Assembly (NCBI GenBank): GCA_023336205.1
Contig: JALQCR010000004.1
Coordinates: 1 to 64,000, forward strand
Origin: Pseudanabaena sp. Salubria-1
Lineage (GTDB): Bacteria > Cyanobacteriota > Cyanobacteriia > Pseudanabaenales > Pseudanabaenaceae
Reading direction: 5' to 3'
DNA: 64,000 bases
Part shown: positions 9,275-17,820 of the stretch, one piece after another
Layout of the letters: each line of letters opens with the position of its first letter
Position numbering within the stretch: position 1 is the stretch's first letter
The notes under the pieces: generated by a model
What the model was told of the DNA's origin: nothing
The model's database searches: none
Seen by the model: the letters and a program-made list of their open reading frames with translations, nothing else
Made by a program: the position numbers and the translations under genes

Positions 9275-10876
9275 TTATACAAGTTGCACCACAGGGATAT
9301 CTGCTAATAAATTTTGTTTGGTTAACAGGTCAAGAACTGTAATTCTTAATGTGCGCTTTTCGTCTACTTGGAAGGAAACCTTGATGCGATCGCTGCCTGT
9401 TTGCCCCAGTGGTTCCAGCTTCGCGATCGCCTTGCTATTTTCATTGAGAATCTGCGCTGCAACTTGTTTGACATCTAAAACACGAGTCACAAGTCTGTCA
9501 TCTTCAAAATAGACTTCTACATTAGTTTCTCCTAATTCACCAATAACTAACTCAATGCTAGGCTGATCGGCAACGGATGCACCAAGCGTGAGTTCTACTG
9601 GTTTGAGTAATGGATAGGTCTCACCTGATTTAATAATCGTATGCCAGTTATGTTTTTTGTAGCGCTTGTCCCAAAAGCGTACACCATAGCTGTGATAGAG
9701 AAAGTCCTTTAATTCCCAGCCTTGAGAAACTGCTCCATGTGCGATCGCCTCAAAGGGCTTATTAGCTTTTACTTTCTCGGCTGGAAAATGTCGCAAAGCC
9801 CATTCCTTGACAGCAGGGATTTGGGATGTACCACCTACCAAGAGAATTGCATCTATTTGATCTAAATCAATATTTTGGCGATTTGCTTGTTGGCGAATGC
9901 GATCAAGAGCGCTATCGAGATTAATAAAAAATTTATGCTGTTCGAGGATTTGATTTAATTGCGATCGCGTTAAAGTTAATTCATAGGATTCAAAGGTTTG
10001 GTCATTAAAATAAACCTCAGTTGATGATTCAGCATTAGAAAGAGCGATCTTAATTCGTTCAGCTAAGCGGTCTATGAGCGAGTTCTTTGGCAAGCCTAAA
10101 GTCGAATGGAAGTAATCAACGATCCAATTATCAATATCAATGCCACCAAGATTTTGCCCAGTTTTGGCGAGAACTTTAGCGGTTTGTGAACTTTGATTAT
10201 TGGGTAAAGGTTGGCTTTTAATTGTGCGATCGCCCCATTTCAATAGGAAGCCTAGAGGTGATTTCGGTTGGGTAGATTCCGTTAGTAGTTGCGCATAAGA
10301 TAATTTTACTAATGACAAATCTAACGTACCACCGCCAAAATCCACCACTAAAATAGTTTCATCACCACCATTAATTCCATAACCCAAAGCAGCAGCAGTA
10401 GGCTCGTCTAATATTCGCACCTGATTTACAGTTAGTTTTTCGCAAACTTCGCCAAGCCATTTACGATAGGACTCAAAGCTATCAACTGGAACCGTAAAAA
10501 TTAATGAGTCAACATCTGGTAAGCTCTCAATGATTTTTTTTAAAAACCACTCTCCCACTAGTTCATATTCTATTTCGCGTCCATCTACTTCTGGTACAAA
10601 CATGGACATATTAGAGCCAATCGCTCTTTTGAAAGCTTTAAAAAATCGCTGTTCGCCTTTATTACTCTTGTTGTCTAAACCGCGATCGCATACCTCTTGA
10701 CCAATTAGTACCTGCTCTTTGGCAGCATCCTGCACATAGACAAAGCTAGGAATCAGTGGCGGGTTATCAGCAATGAGGCTGCTGTAGTCAGCTAGTTTGA
10801 CTGTTTCTATAGCTCCATTCTCATTAATTCTGGCAACAACAGTATTACTCGTCCCAAAATCGATCGCATATTCCAT
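9275..10876 (-). CDS. Hsp70/DnaK-like ATPase
   Basis: This 533-aa actin-fold ATPase starts MEYAIDFGTSNTVVAR (phosphate-1 loop), has VVDFGGGTLDLSLV (phosphate-2) and AILLVGGTSQIPAV (adenosine motif), and a shorter C-terminal part than DnaK (usually about 640 aa). The tail contains a beta-rich segment but no helical lid or EEVD-like end. It belongs to the divergent Hsp70-family proteins common in cyanobacteria, whose clients are unknown. I prefer ATG at 10876, which has AAGGAA 8 bases upstream, over the in-frame ATG at 10897. The neighbours are not chaperones and no operon is evident. Confidence 0.88.
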   Translation of the reverse strand: MEYAIDFGTSNTVVARINENGAIETVKLADYSSLIADNPPLIPSFVYVQDAAKEQVLIGQEVCDRGLDNKSNKGEQRFFKAFKRAIGSNMSMFVPEVDGREIEYELVGEWFLKKIIESLPDVDSLIFTVPVDSFESYRKWLGEVCEKLTVNQVRILDEPTAAALGYGINGGDETILVVDFGGGTLDLSLVKLSYAQLLTESTQPKSPLGFLLKWGDRTIKSQPLPNNQSSQTAKVLAKTGQNLGGIDIDNWIVDYFHSTLGLPKNSLIDRLAERIKIALSNAESSTEVYFNDQTFESYELTLTRSQLNQILEQHKFFINLDSALDRIRQQANRQNIDLDQIDAILLVGGTSQIPAVKEWALRHFPAEKVKANKPFEAIAHGAVSQGWELKDFLYHSYGVRFWDKRYKKHNWHTIIKSGETYPLLKPVELTLGASVADQPSIELVIGELGETNVEVYFEDDRLVTRVLDVKQVAAQILNENSKAIAKLEPLGQTGSDRIKVSFQVDEKRTLRITVLDLLTKQNLLADIPVVQLV

Positions 10877-10935
10877 AATTGTAGTTCCTTGACCCATAGT
10901 GGTAATTAATTGCCTCTATGGAAAAATAATTATTA

Positions 10936-11808
10936 TCAAACCAAGGCATCCTTCGATAAACTCTTGCCATAGAGAATTGCCCCAAATCCAGTCATATACA
11001 TGAACAGACTATAAATAGCCGCAGGAATTGCCATATCTTGATTTCCCAATATTCCTGCTGTAATCGCGATCGCTAAAGTTCCATTCTGTATTCCAACTTC
11101 AATTGCTATACAAATCTGCTGCGGTGTACTGAGCTCTAGTAGTTTACTGATTACAAAACCTGCTGCCATTGAGAACAAATTAAGCAAAATCACTCCTACG
11201 CCTGCCTGCACAATAAACTCAGGTAAACGGCTCCATTCGCGAATAACGAGAATCAGAATAATTAAAGCGAGAAAGCCGATTGCTAGGCGACTAGTAACCT
11301 TTTCTAAACTGCGGGCAAGCTCAGGAAACTTATACTGTATATACATTCCTATCACAACAGGAATAATCGTAATTAAAAAGATCTGCCCCATTGTTGTTCC
11401 AATTGGCAAAGAGAGCGCTGCGCTCTGTCCGAGAAAATGATTTAGAGCTAGATTTGCAAGGATCGGGATCGTAAATATGGTGATAATGCTACTACATACC
11501 GTCAATGTCACTGACAAAGCTACATCTCCACCCGCGAGGTAAGTAATCATGTTTGATGACACACCACCAGGGGCAATGGCGATGATCATTAGTCCCACCG
11601 CGATCGCAGGCGGCATTGCTACAATTTTCGTAATTATAAAGCCAATGATGGGTAACAGAACGATTTGACCAAATAACCCCACCGACACTGCCTTAGGATA
11701 TTTTGTGATCCGTTGGAAATCCTCAAACTTTAGCGATAGTCCCATCCCCAGCATGATTAGAGCTAAGGCAATTGGTAAGATTAGAGTCGTAAAAATACTT
11801 TCTTGCAT
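10936..11808 (-). CDS. Bile acid:sodium symporter family (BASS) transporter
   Basis: This 290-aa protein has about nine to ten hydrophobic helices and the family motif APGGVSSNMITYLAGGD (about residues 80-96), plus the second crossover region with EVGIQNGTLAIAI. Cyanobacterial and plastid BASS proteins carry organic anions such as pyruvate or pantoate with sodium; the substrate here is unknown. It lies in the inner membrane. It is 18 bases downstream of nadC on the same strand and probably cotranscribed with it. Confidence 0.88.
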   Translation of the reverse strand: MQESIFTTLILPIALALIMLGMGLSLKFEDFQRITKYPKAVSVGLFGQIVLLPIIGFIITKIVAMPPAIAVGLMIIAIAPGGVSSNMITYLAGGDVALSVTLTVCSSIITIFTIPILANLALNHFLGQSAALSLPIGTTMGQIFLITIIPVVIGMYIQYKFPELARSLEKVTSRLAIGFLALIILILVIREWSRLPEFIVQAGVGVILLNLFSMAAGFVISKLLELSTPQQICIAIEVGIQNGTLAIAITAGILGNQDMAIPAAIYSLFMYMTGFGAILYGKSLSKDALV

Positions 11809-11826
11809 ATTTTGTTATGAGATGAA

Positions 11827-12681
11827 TTAGGAACTAATTCGCATACTGATGTCTAACCAATGCGATCTCGTGACCATTGCCGAAGTGGAAATATAATCTA
11901 CACCTAAATTTGCAACTTGGGCTATGGTATTGAGCGTAATATTGCCAGAAGCTTCAATTTTTGTATGGCTGCTATTTTGGCGGATGAGGGTGATCGCTTC
12001 TCGCATCATTTCTACTGGCATATTATCGAGCATGATCACATCAAGATCTAGCTGCACTGCTTCCTTTACTTGAGGAATTGACTCAGTTTCTACTTCAATC
12101 GATGTGGTAAATGGAATATTTTCGCGTACTCGTTGTACCGCTTCTGTGATGCCGCCAGCCGCCGCAATGTGATTATCCTTAAGCATCACTGCATCATCTA
12201 AGCCATAGCGATGATTGATCGCACCACCAATGAAAGTGGCATATTTCTCTAAGATGCGCATTCCTGGAATAGTTTTGCGGGTATCAACTAGATGCGCTTT
12301 CGTGTTGCTGATTGCCTTGACATATTCTGCTGTAGAGCTAGCAATCCCTGATAATCGCATCACCAAATTAAGCGCAACTCTTTCACCCATAAGTAATGTG
12401 GCAAGGCTGCCCGTAATTTCGGCGATCAGTTCACCTGATTTCACAGGTTTCCCATCCTGCGCGATCGCAACAAAATTTACTGATTGATCTAATAAATAAA
12501 ATACTCTAGCTGCGATCGTTAGTCCTGCAACTACACCATCAGCTTTGGCAATCCACACAGCTTTACCAATTGGCGCATTGCCATCTGGAAATAAGCCACT
12601 AGTGCTGCGATCGCCACGCCCGATATCTTCGCGTAACCAGTCTTCAATAAATGGATCTAAAACAATAAAAGGAGGAAGCAT
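11827..12681 (-). CDS. nadC: Nicotinate-nucleotide pyrophosphorylase (carboxylating)
   Basis: Quinolinate phosphoribosyltransferase of NAD biosynthesis: quinolinate plus PRPP gives nicotinate mononucleotide, CO2 and PPi. The 284-aa length is typical. Family landmarks are LREDIGRGDRST near the start, the substrate-binding DTRKTIPGMR (about 133-142), AINHRYGLDDAVMLKDNHI, EVETES, VIMLDNMP and the glycine-rich EASGNITL. It is cytoplasmic. It precedes the BASS transporter gene by 18 bases. Confidence 0.96.
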   Translation of the reverse strand: MLPPFIVLDPFIEDWLREDIGRGDRSTSGLFPDGNAPIGKAVWIAKADGVVAGLTIAARVFYLLDQSVNFVAIAQDGKPVKSGELIAEITGSLATLLMGERVALNLVMRLSGIASSTAEYVKAISNTKAHLVDTRKTIPGMRILEKYATFIGGAINHRYGLDDAVMLKDNHIAAAGGITEAVQRVRENIPFTTSIEVETESIPQVKEAVQLDLDVIMLDNMPVEMMREAITLIRQNSSHTKIEASGNITLNTIAQVANLGVDYISTSAMVTRSHWLDISMRISS

Positions 12682-12712
12682 TATCTAGATATTTTTAAAT
12701 GATTGAAAAGAA

Positions 12713-12762
12713 ATTCCTAAACTGTAGGGGCAATTCATGAATTGCTCCTACAGTTTAGGAAT
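12713..12762 (-). terminator. Perfect-class palindrome downstream of the GH57 gene
   Basis: Two 25-base arms (12713-12737 and 12738-12762) are near-perfect reverse complements centred on TTCATGAA. It starts 6 bases past the stop of the GH57 gene and probably ends its transcript, while lying in the nadC upstream region. Confidence 0.6.
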
Positions 12763-12768
12763 CAGGAT

Positions 12769-15435
12769 CTAAGCATGAAGCCAAGCTTCAGTGGCTATAC
12801 CTAATTTACTAGCTGTATCAATTAACTGATGTAGCTCCAAATTAGAAATACTTTCGCAAAGATTGACCTCTATATGAATTGGTTGTTTTTGAGTAGATTC
12901 CAAATCGAGAATCTGTCTAGCGAGTACACACTTTGGGGCAACCCGTGATGATAGATAGTTGAGAAAAGCCTCTTGAGAAAGATCAAGGTCTAACTCAAGA
13001 TCCAGGCGATCGCTAATGATTAGTGACTGCTCAATTTGATTGAGATAGGTAAACAGCGATTTTTCATCAATATCTTGCGATCTCGAAAGTTGCTGAATTT
13101 GGCTCAGAATATAATTTTCGAGAATTTCGGCATCTTCTTCATGGGTAAATTTACAGCCCAAATTAAGCGCCTCGATCGCGACAGCATCTAATCCCACATT
13201 TGGAAGTGATTCGCCAGTTTCTAATCGCTTGAGTTCCTCGGTGAGGCGATTGTTAAGCACAATCTCCGCAGCGACTTGCAGTTCACGCGGTACTGGTAGA
13301 TCATCCCGACGGAATGAGATCAAGATTCCATAGTTATCACGATAAACTTGTTCATAAAGCTGATCGAGTCTAGTCAAAGTCTCATCGGCGAGCATTCGCA
13401 AAATCCGATGGCGCTCTTCCGCAAAGAGATGATGCAGATTGAACTGCTCTCCACTAAAGTTGCTAGCCATCGCCAGAATTACCGCAGCCGTATTCGCTTG
13501 TTTGAGAACTTTAAACAGAGTTGCTTTGATCTCTTCGTATTCACGCCGTCCTGTAAAGGGTTGGATACAGCAATGGAAGTCATCGCCACCAAGGTGCAGT
13601 ACTGCAAAAATGTAATTTACAGATTCTTGCGTGATCCCAGAAACTAATTGAATTTGCCCGATCGCTAAAGACATTGAGCCAATCCGTTGCAGTTGATAAT
13701 CTTGCTGTTGGATTTGGTAGCAATAGATTTGTTGCGATCGCGCATAGTTACCCAAAGTCGAGCTAAGGGCATATTGGGCAGCAACTTGAGCGAGGGTAAT
13801 GCTGTTAGTCGCTACTTGATGCTTAAAGACACCTTCACCGTCCTTAAATTCAACGAGATTGCTTGGGGCTTTCGCCATGCGATGAATAAACTCATCCTCT
13901 AGCAATACACCTGCAACATCAGCCGCTAGTTCGATCGCTCTGGCGGCATAGCGCAAAATTTGTACGGTTTCAGGACGTGATAATTCTTCAAAAAACCAAC
14001 CGCAACTCGTAAACATGAGCAAAGCGTGGCGTTGCATTTCCAACAACCTGAGAGCATCAACCCTCTGAGCCGAGGTTGAAACTTTGCTCCCAGACTGCTG
14101 CGCAAAAAATTTCTCTAGAACTGGAGAATGCTCAGAGATACCATCACGTAGAGAATATTGCAGCACGTCAATATAGCGATCGCGTGCTTCCCAAGGATCA
14201 TTAAAATATTTGCGACCGATATCTACATAGACAGCAGCTAGACGATCGCGTAGCCAGTTGAGACTATCGCGCAGTGGTCGCCGCCATAGGAGTTGATAGC
14301 CCGATCCTTCTCCACCACATGAACAGCCACCTTGCCAGCGATCGACTCCGTGAGCACAACTCCAAGCAGTTACAGATTTTAGCTCTGCTTCCCATTGAGG
14401 TGGGAAGAGACTTAAATAATGTGCATAATTAGTGACATTCCAGCCACGCTTAGGAAATTCTTCGACAAAGGCATAGGAAAGGGTTTTTTCAGTAAAGTGC
14501 TTATGGTGTCCAAAGGTTTCGCCGTCGGTTGCTACGGAAACTATCTGATGCGGACGGTGATCCCCCTGTACGGCTTGACTAAGACGCTTAGCAAAATTAT
14601 GAGAACTACCTAAGAGATCGCCAAAACCCATATCACGCGAGATTGGTCCATCATAGAAAAACACGTCGATATAAGCATCAGTATCCGCTGGCAGATGATA
14701 TTGCCCAAGTTCCGATACATTACTGTTATTGCCATTATGACGACGCAAATAGCAACGATAGGGACGGTTAGGATCAATCTGGGCTCCGCCTACTTCTTGC
14801 CATGCAGGGTTAGGATTGTTTTCAGTGGGTTGAGGACGACAGCGCTGGGCTTGAGATGGCGCGAGAATAATAAACTTGATCCCCTCTAAAACTAAAGCTT
14901 CAAGGGTTTCATAGTCTACAGCAGTCTCAGCCAGCCACATCCCTTCAGTCTCGCGCCCAAATCTCGCCTTAAAATCTTCCTTGCCCCAACGAATTTGCGT
15001 CAATTTGTCCCGCCAATTCGCTAAAGGCATGATGATGTGGTTATACACCTGTGCGATCGCATTGCCATGACCATTAAGACGCTCGGCGCTGCGTTTATCG
15101 GCATCTAAAATCGCTTGATAGGTATCGCGATCGTGAAATTCCATCCATGAGAGCAGCGTTGGTCCCATGTTGAAACTCATGTATTCATAGTTGTTGACGA
15201 TCTTGACGATCTTGCCATCATGGCGCTCAATCCGAGAGAATGCGTTGGGGCGATAGCATTCATGGTGAATCCGCGCATTCCAGTCATGAAAAGGGGCTGC
15301 ACTCTCCTGTCGCTCGATCGCATTGAGATAGGGGTTTTCACGGGGAGGCTGATAAAAATGCCCGTGAATCGTGATATATATTCCCGAATCAGTCGGAACT
15401 TGAACAGGAGAGGCGACAGGAGTAGCAACAGTCAC
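12769..15435 (-). CDS. Glycoside hydrolase family 57 / DUF3536 protein
   Basis: This 888-aa cytoplasmic protein has a GH57-type (beta/alpha) barrel in its N-terminal half. IHGHFYQPPRENPYL is near residue 24, MGPTLLSWMEFHD near 90, and GMWLAETAVDYETL near 165 (the region of the catalytic glutamate in GH57). ATDGETFGHHKHF near 302 holds the second acidic residue. It is followed by the DUF3536 helical C-terminal region (about 440-880). This architecture is common in cyanobacteria and is usually annotated as alpha-amylase/alpha-mannosidase-like. A role in glycogen or another alpha-glucan is inferred, not shown. It appears monocistronic. Confidence 0.85.
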   Translation of the reverse strand: MTVATPVASPVQVPTDSGIYITIHGHFYQPPRENPYLNAIERQESAAPFHDWNARIHHECYRPNAFSRIERHDGKIVKIVNNYEYMSFNMGPTLLSWMEFHDRDTYQAILDADKRSAERLNGHGNAIAQVYNHIIMPLANWRDKLTQIRWGKEDFKARFGRETEGMWLAETAVDYETLEALVLEGIKFIILAPSQAQRCRPQPTENNPNPAWQEVGGAQIDPNRPYRCYLRRHNGNNSNVSELGQYHLPADTDAYIDVFFYDGPISRDMGFGDLLGSSHNFAKRLSQAVQGDHRPHQIVSVATDGETFGHHKHFTEKTLSYAFVEEFPKRGWNVTNYAHYLSLFPPQWEAELKSVTAWSCAHGVDRWQGGCSCGGEGSGYQLLWRRPLRDSLNWLRDRLAAVYVDIGRKYFNDPWEARDRYIDVLQYSLRDGISEHSPVLEKFFAQQSGSKVSTSAQRVDALRLLEMQRHALLMFTSCGWFFEELSRPETVQILRYAARAIELAADVAGVLLEDEFIHRMAKAPSNLVEFKDGEGVFKHQVATNSITLAQVAAQYALSSTLGNYARSQQIYCYQIQQQDYQLQRIGSMSLAIGQIQLVSGITQESVNYIFAVLHLGGDDFHCCIQPFTGRREYEEIKATLFKVLKQANTAAVILAMASNFSGEQFNLHHLFAEERHRILRMLADETLTRLDQLYEQVYRDNYGILISFRRDDLPVPRELQVAAEIVLNNRLTEELKRLETGESLPNVGLDAVAIEALNLGCKFTHEEDAEILENYILSQIQQLSRSQDIDEKSLFTYLNQIEQSLIISDRLDLELDLDLSQEAFLNYLSSRVAPKCVLARQILDLESTQKQPIHIEVNLCESISNLELHQLIDTASKLGIATEAWLHA

Positions 15436-15576
15436 GCAAATTATTCCTTATGAGGCAAACGACAAATCTAGTCTATCTTGGCAGATTTTCTTGGTGGTTA
15501 ACAAGCAAATGTAGAAAAGTTTGAGAAATAAGCGTTAAATGTTTGGGGATCGCTATTTTTATTTTTAGGCTAATTT

Positions 15577-15777
15577 TTAGAGTGCTTTCAAAAAAAGTGC
15601 GATCGGAGTTAGGAGCAAAAGTCCCATTCCTACTCGCCAGAAAATTTGCCAGAGCATAGGCAACAAAAACAGCAAAGTATCAATCGAGCCACATATTAAT
15701 GAAATTGGGAAAGCGATAAATATGCCAAAGGTAAAAAGTGCAAATAGATTTAGCAAATAGATAATGACTTTCAGCAC
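15577..15777 (-). CDS. Small two-helix membrane protein, unknown function
   Basis: A 66-aa protein with two hydrophobic segments (about residues 5-30 and 35-62) separated by a short turn. The start is GTG at 15777 with GGGAG about 8 bases upstream, which supports a real gene despite its size. I do not recognise the family. Confidence 0.45.
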   Translation of the reverse strand: MLKVIIYLLNLFALFTFGIFIAFPISLICGSIDTLLFLLPMLWQIFWRVGMGLLLLTPIALFLKAL

Positions 15778-15814
15778 GATATATCTCCCATTACTTTTCT
15801 AGTTATCGCGGTTT

Positions 15815-15914
15815 GGGCACTGGTCAGCTAACGTGGGATGGGTTCTGAAATGTCCATTTCATTCCGATAAAAAAGACGCAAATACGTCGATCACGATTTA
15901 GCTGACCATTGCCC
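15815..15914. repeat. MITE-like element, copy 1
   Basis: About 98-100 bp with 17-base terminal inverted repeats (GGGCACTGGTCAGCTAA and its near reverse complement TTAGCTGACCATTGCCC). A second copy lies in inverted orientation at 16728-16836, and the two internal sequences match closely. It is too short to encode a transposase and is probably a non-autonomous element or a deleted IS. Confidence 0.75.
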
Positions 15915-16022
15915 AACACCGCCCAAGAGCAAGTTATTGCCACCAGTTCCAACGAAGAACTGATTGTTGCGATCGCCACCAAGGGCACGATCGCTCTATA
16001 ATCCCAGTCTAGAAGGCTGAAA

Positions 16023-16138
16023 TATAGCAATGAAAGTTTTGCTTAGGACATAAAACCCAAATAAATAAAGGCGGCGCTTCACGCCGCCTTTATTTATTTG
16101 GGTTTTGATTTTTCCTAGCTATCTCTTGCATTGCTATA
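16023..16138. repeat. AAACCC hairpin repeat, complete copy
   Basis: The outer inverted repeats are TATAGCAATG (16023) and CATTGCTATA (16129-16138). The inner stem runs AAACCCAAATAAATAAAGG to its reverse complement around a GGCGGCGCTTCACGCCGCC tip. This complete copy explains the fragment at 7771-7856 and the corrupted one at 6130-6277. Confidence 0.8.
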
Positions 16139-16164
16139 TGAGGCGATCGCCTAGACAAACACCC

Positions 16165-16689
16165 TTAGTTGAGATTTTCTAAACGAACCCAAGAACACAC
16201 CTCTTTATCATCACAATTAACAACTTGTAGTGAGTCATTAATGACCGTAAAGAAAAAGTTGTCAGGACTATAAGGAGCCGCAATAGAAGTGCCAGAATAA
16301 ACAGGGTTATAGCCAAATAGAGCTATTCCTTTCGATGAGTATCTAAGTTGCATCAATTGATCAACATTTTGAATCCTTTTCAAATTAGAATCGAAATAGG
16401 TGACTTTGGCTACTCCATAGGAACCTTGCATGGTCAACAATGCCGTATGGACAGCGCCATTACCAATAAATGTCAACCGCCAAGTTCCATCTAGGGGAGA
16501 ATTGGCGTTCAATGATTGAGCAATCGTCAAAGGTGATGATGGAGAATCGGATATAAGATCTGCGATTACTCTTGTCTCAGTTAAATTATTGTTGGAACCG
16601 AAAGCCCAAGCAGGATTCTGTATTGGCAATACAGAGGCGATCGTGAAAACTAAAAATGTTGCTGATTTTGTAATTAGATTGAGCTTCAT
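16165..16689 (-). CDS. Secreted/periplasmic protein of unknown function
   Basis: This 174-aa protein has an N-terminal signal peptide (MKLNLITKSATFLVFTIASV... ending near PAWAFG, residue about 30). The mature domain begins around LDGTWRLTFIGNGAVHTALL and is rich in beta strands, with two cysteines near the end (VNCDDKEVCSW). The LDGTWRLTF opening resembles small calycin-like secreted domains, but I do not recognise a family. The gene is bracketed by two inverted MITE copies and has a hairpin repeat just downstream. Confidence 0.7.
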   Translation of the reverse strand: MKLNLITKSATFLVFTIASVLPIQNPAWAFGSNNNLTETRVIADLISDSPSSPLTIAQSLNANSPLDGTWRLTFIGNGAVHTALLTMQGSYGVAKVTYFDSNLKRIQNVDQLMQLRYSSKGIALFGYNPVYSGTSIAAPYSPDNFFFTVINDSLQVVNCDDKEVCSWVRLENLN

Positions 16690-16727
16690 ATATTCCTGCC
16701 TATTAGATAAATTTCATTTGTCTTAGC

Positions 16728-16836
16728 CGAGATGGCACTAGTCCGCTAAATTGAGATCGACGTATTTGCATCTTTTTATCGGCATGAAATGGACATTTTA
16801 GAACCCATCCCACGTTAGCTGACCAGTGCCATCTCG
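16728..16836. repeat. MITE-like element, copy 2 (inverted)
   Basis: The reverse complement of the element at 15815-15914, with a slightly longer terminal repeat including CGAGATGGCACT at one end and AGTGCCATCTCG at the other. It lies 39 bases upstream of the secreted-protein start, so it may carry or disturb its promoter. 16840-17034 holds nothing else recognisable. Confidence 0.75.
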
Positions 16837-17034
16837 ACTTTCGATCTATAGACTCATCACGATTACCCAAAGTTTTTATGCAAAATCAAGGCGAATTAAT
16901 ATAACTTTACAAAATCAAGGCGATCGCTGTTTATTCTCTTAGTATTTATGAATTTTAAAAATTTTGCATAATTTACTAACGTATTGGCTGATAATTACTT
17001 GACCACAAAAATTTTGGAGTTAGGATGAGCGCGA

Positions 17035-17775
17035 ATGAATGAAGAAGAGTCGCTAGAAGAGCAACTAAAGAATCTTGTTGTAGAAACCTGTCAGCATCCG
17101 CAGGGTACTATTCAGCGACAAAGGGGATTAAATAAGCTGATTCGGATCATGCAGCGATCGGGCAAGATTTGGAGAGATAGTTCTCCAGATTATGAGGATG
17201 CTCTACAGAAAACGTGGTTGTATTTTTGTCTCAATCTCTCTGTCTATGATCCGACCAAAGCTAGTTTAATCACTTGGTTCAATAATTATCTCAAATGGAG
17301 ATTGTTGGATCTGTATACCGAGAGAGGCAAGAAGCCAAGTACCAAGGGAAATAAGAAGCCAGAAGAGAAGCCAAGTACCAAGGGAGACAAGAAGCCAGAA
17401 GAGGAATTTATTGTTGTTGACAATCAAAAGGCTGGTATCGATATCATTGGTGAAATTCGTGCGCCTGAAATTTATCTTGAGTCAGAAGAATATCTATGGG
17501 ATTTTGTTCGCAGATGGATCGAAGATGATTCTGATGGCAAATTTAAAGGAACTCATGTACGCGATCGCCCCGATGCTAATGCTCAATTTCTCTGTCTCAG
17601 AAGCTTGGCTTATGAAAAGCCTAATTGGCAAAATCTATCAACAGGATTGGGAATATCGGTTTCAACTCTCAGTAGCCTTTATCAACGACAATGTATTCCT
17701 TTATTAAAAGAAATTCCTGTAATAAAACAAGCTTACGAATCGCGGAAATCTGACGAGTTGCCAAAAGCTCAATAA
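17035..17775 (+). CDS. Sigma-70-like protein paired with DUF1822
   Basis: This 246-aa protein has a region-2-like N-terminal half (DYEDALQKTWLYFCLNLSVYDPTKASLITWFNNYLKWRLLD, about residues 52-95). A charged linker with a duplicated 12-residue KPST..KKPEE unit (about 100-123) follows, and then a C-terminal helical part ending in a short helix-turn-helix-like LSTGLGISVSTLSSLYQRQ (about 201-219). Proteins of this kind next to DUF1822 genes recur in cyanobacteria. Whether they bind RNA polymerase is unproven. The DUF1822 gene follows 45 bases later on the same strand. It may act as a regulator of the receptor/protease cluster downstream, which is an inference from position. Confidence 0.75.
   Translation: MNEEESLEEQLKNLVVETCQHPQGTIQRQRGLNKLIRIMQRSGKIWRDSSPDYEDALQKTWLYFCLNLSVYDPTKASLITWFNNYLKWRLLDLYTERGKKPSTKGNKKPEEKPSTKGDKKPEEEFIVVDNQKAGIDIIGEIRAPEIYLESEEYLWDFVRRWIEDDSDGKFKGTHVRDRPDANAQFLCLRSLAYEKPNWQNLSTGLGISVSTLSSLYQRQCIPLLKEIPVIKQAYESRKSDELPKAQ
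17332..17403 (+). repeat. In-frame 36-bp tandem duplication in the sigma-like gene
   Basis: Two 36-base units (17332-17367, 17368-17403) encode KPSTKGNKKPEE and KPSTKGDKKPEE. They lengthen the basic linker between the two domains without breaking the frame. Confidence 0.85.
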
Positions 17776-17820
17776 CCATTTCTATCATTACCTTACCTTA
17801 CAAAATTCAAAGGAATAACT

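Noticed and set aside
15824..16030. 68-codon frame on the minus strand
   Set aside because: It lies mostly within MITE copy 1 and shows no start signal.
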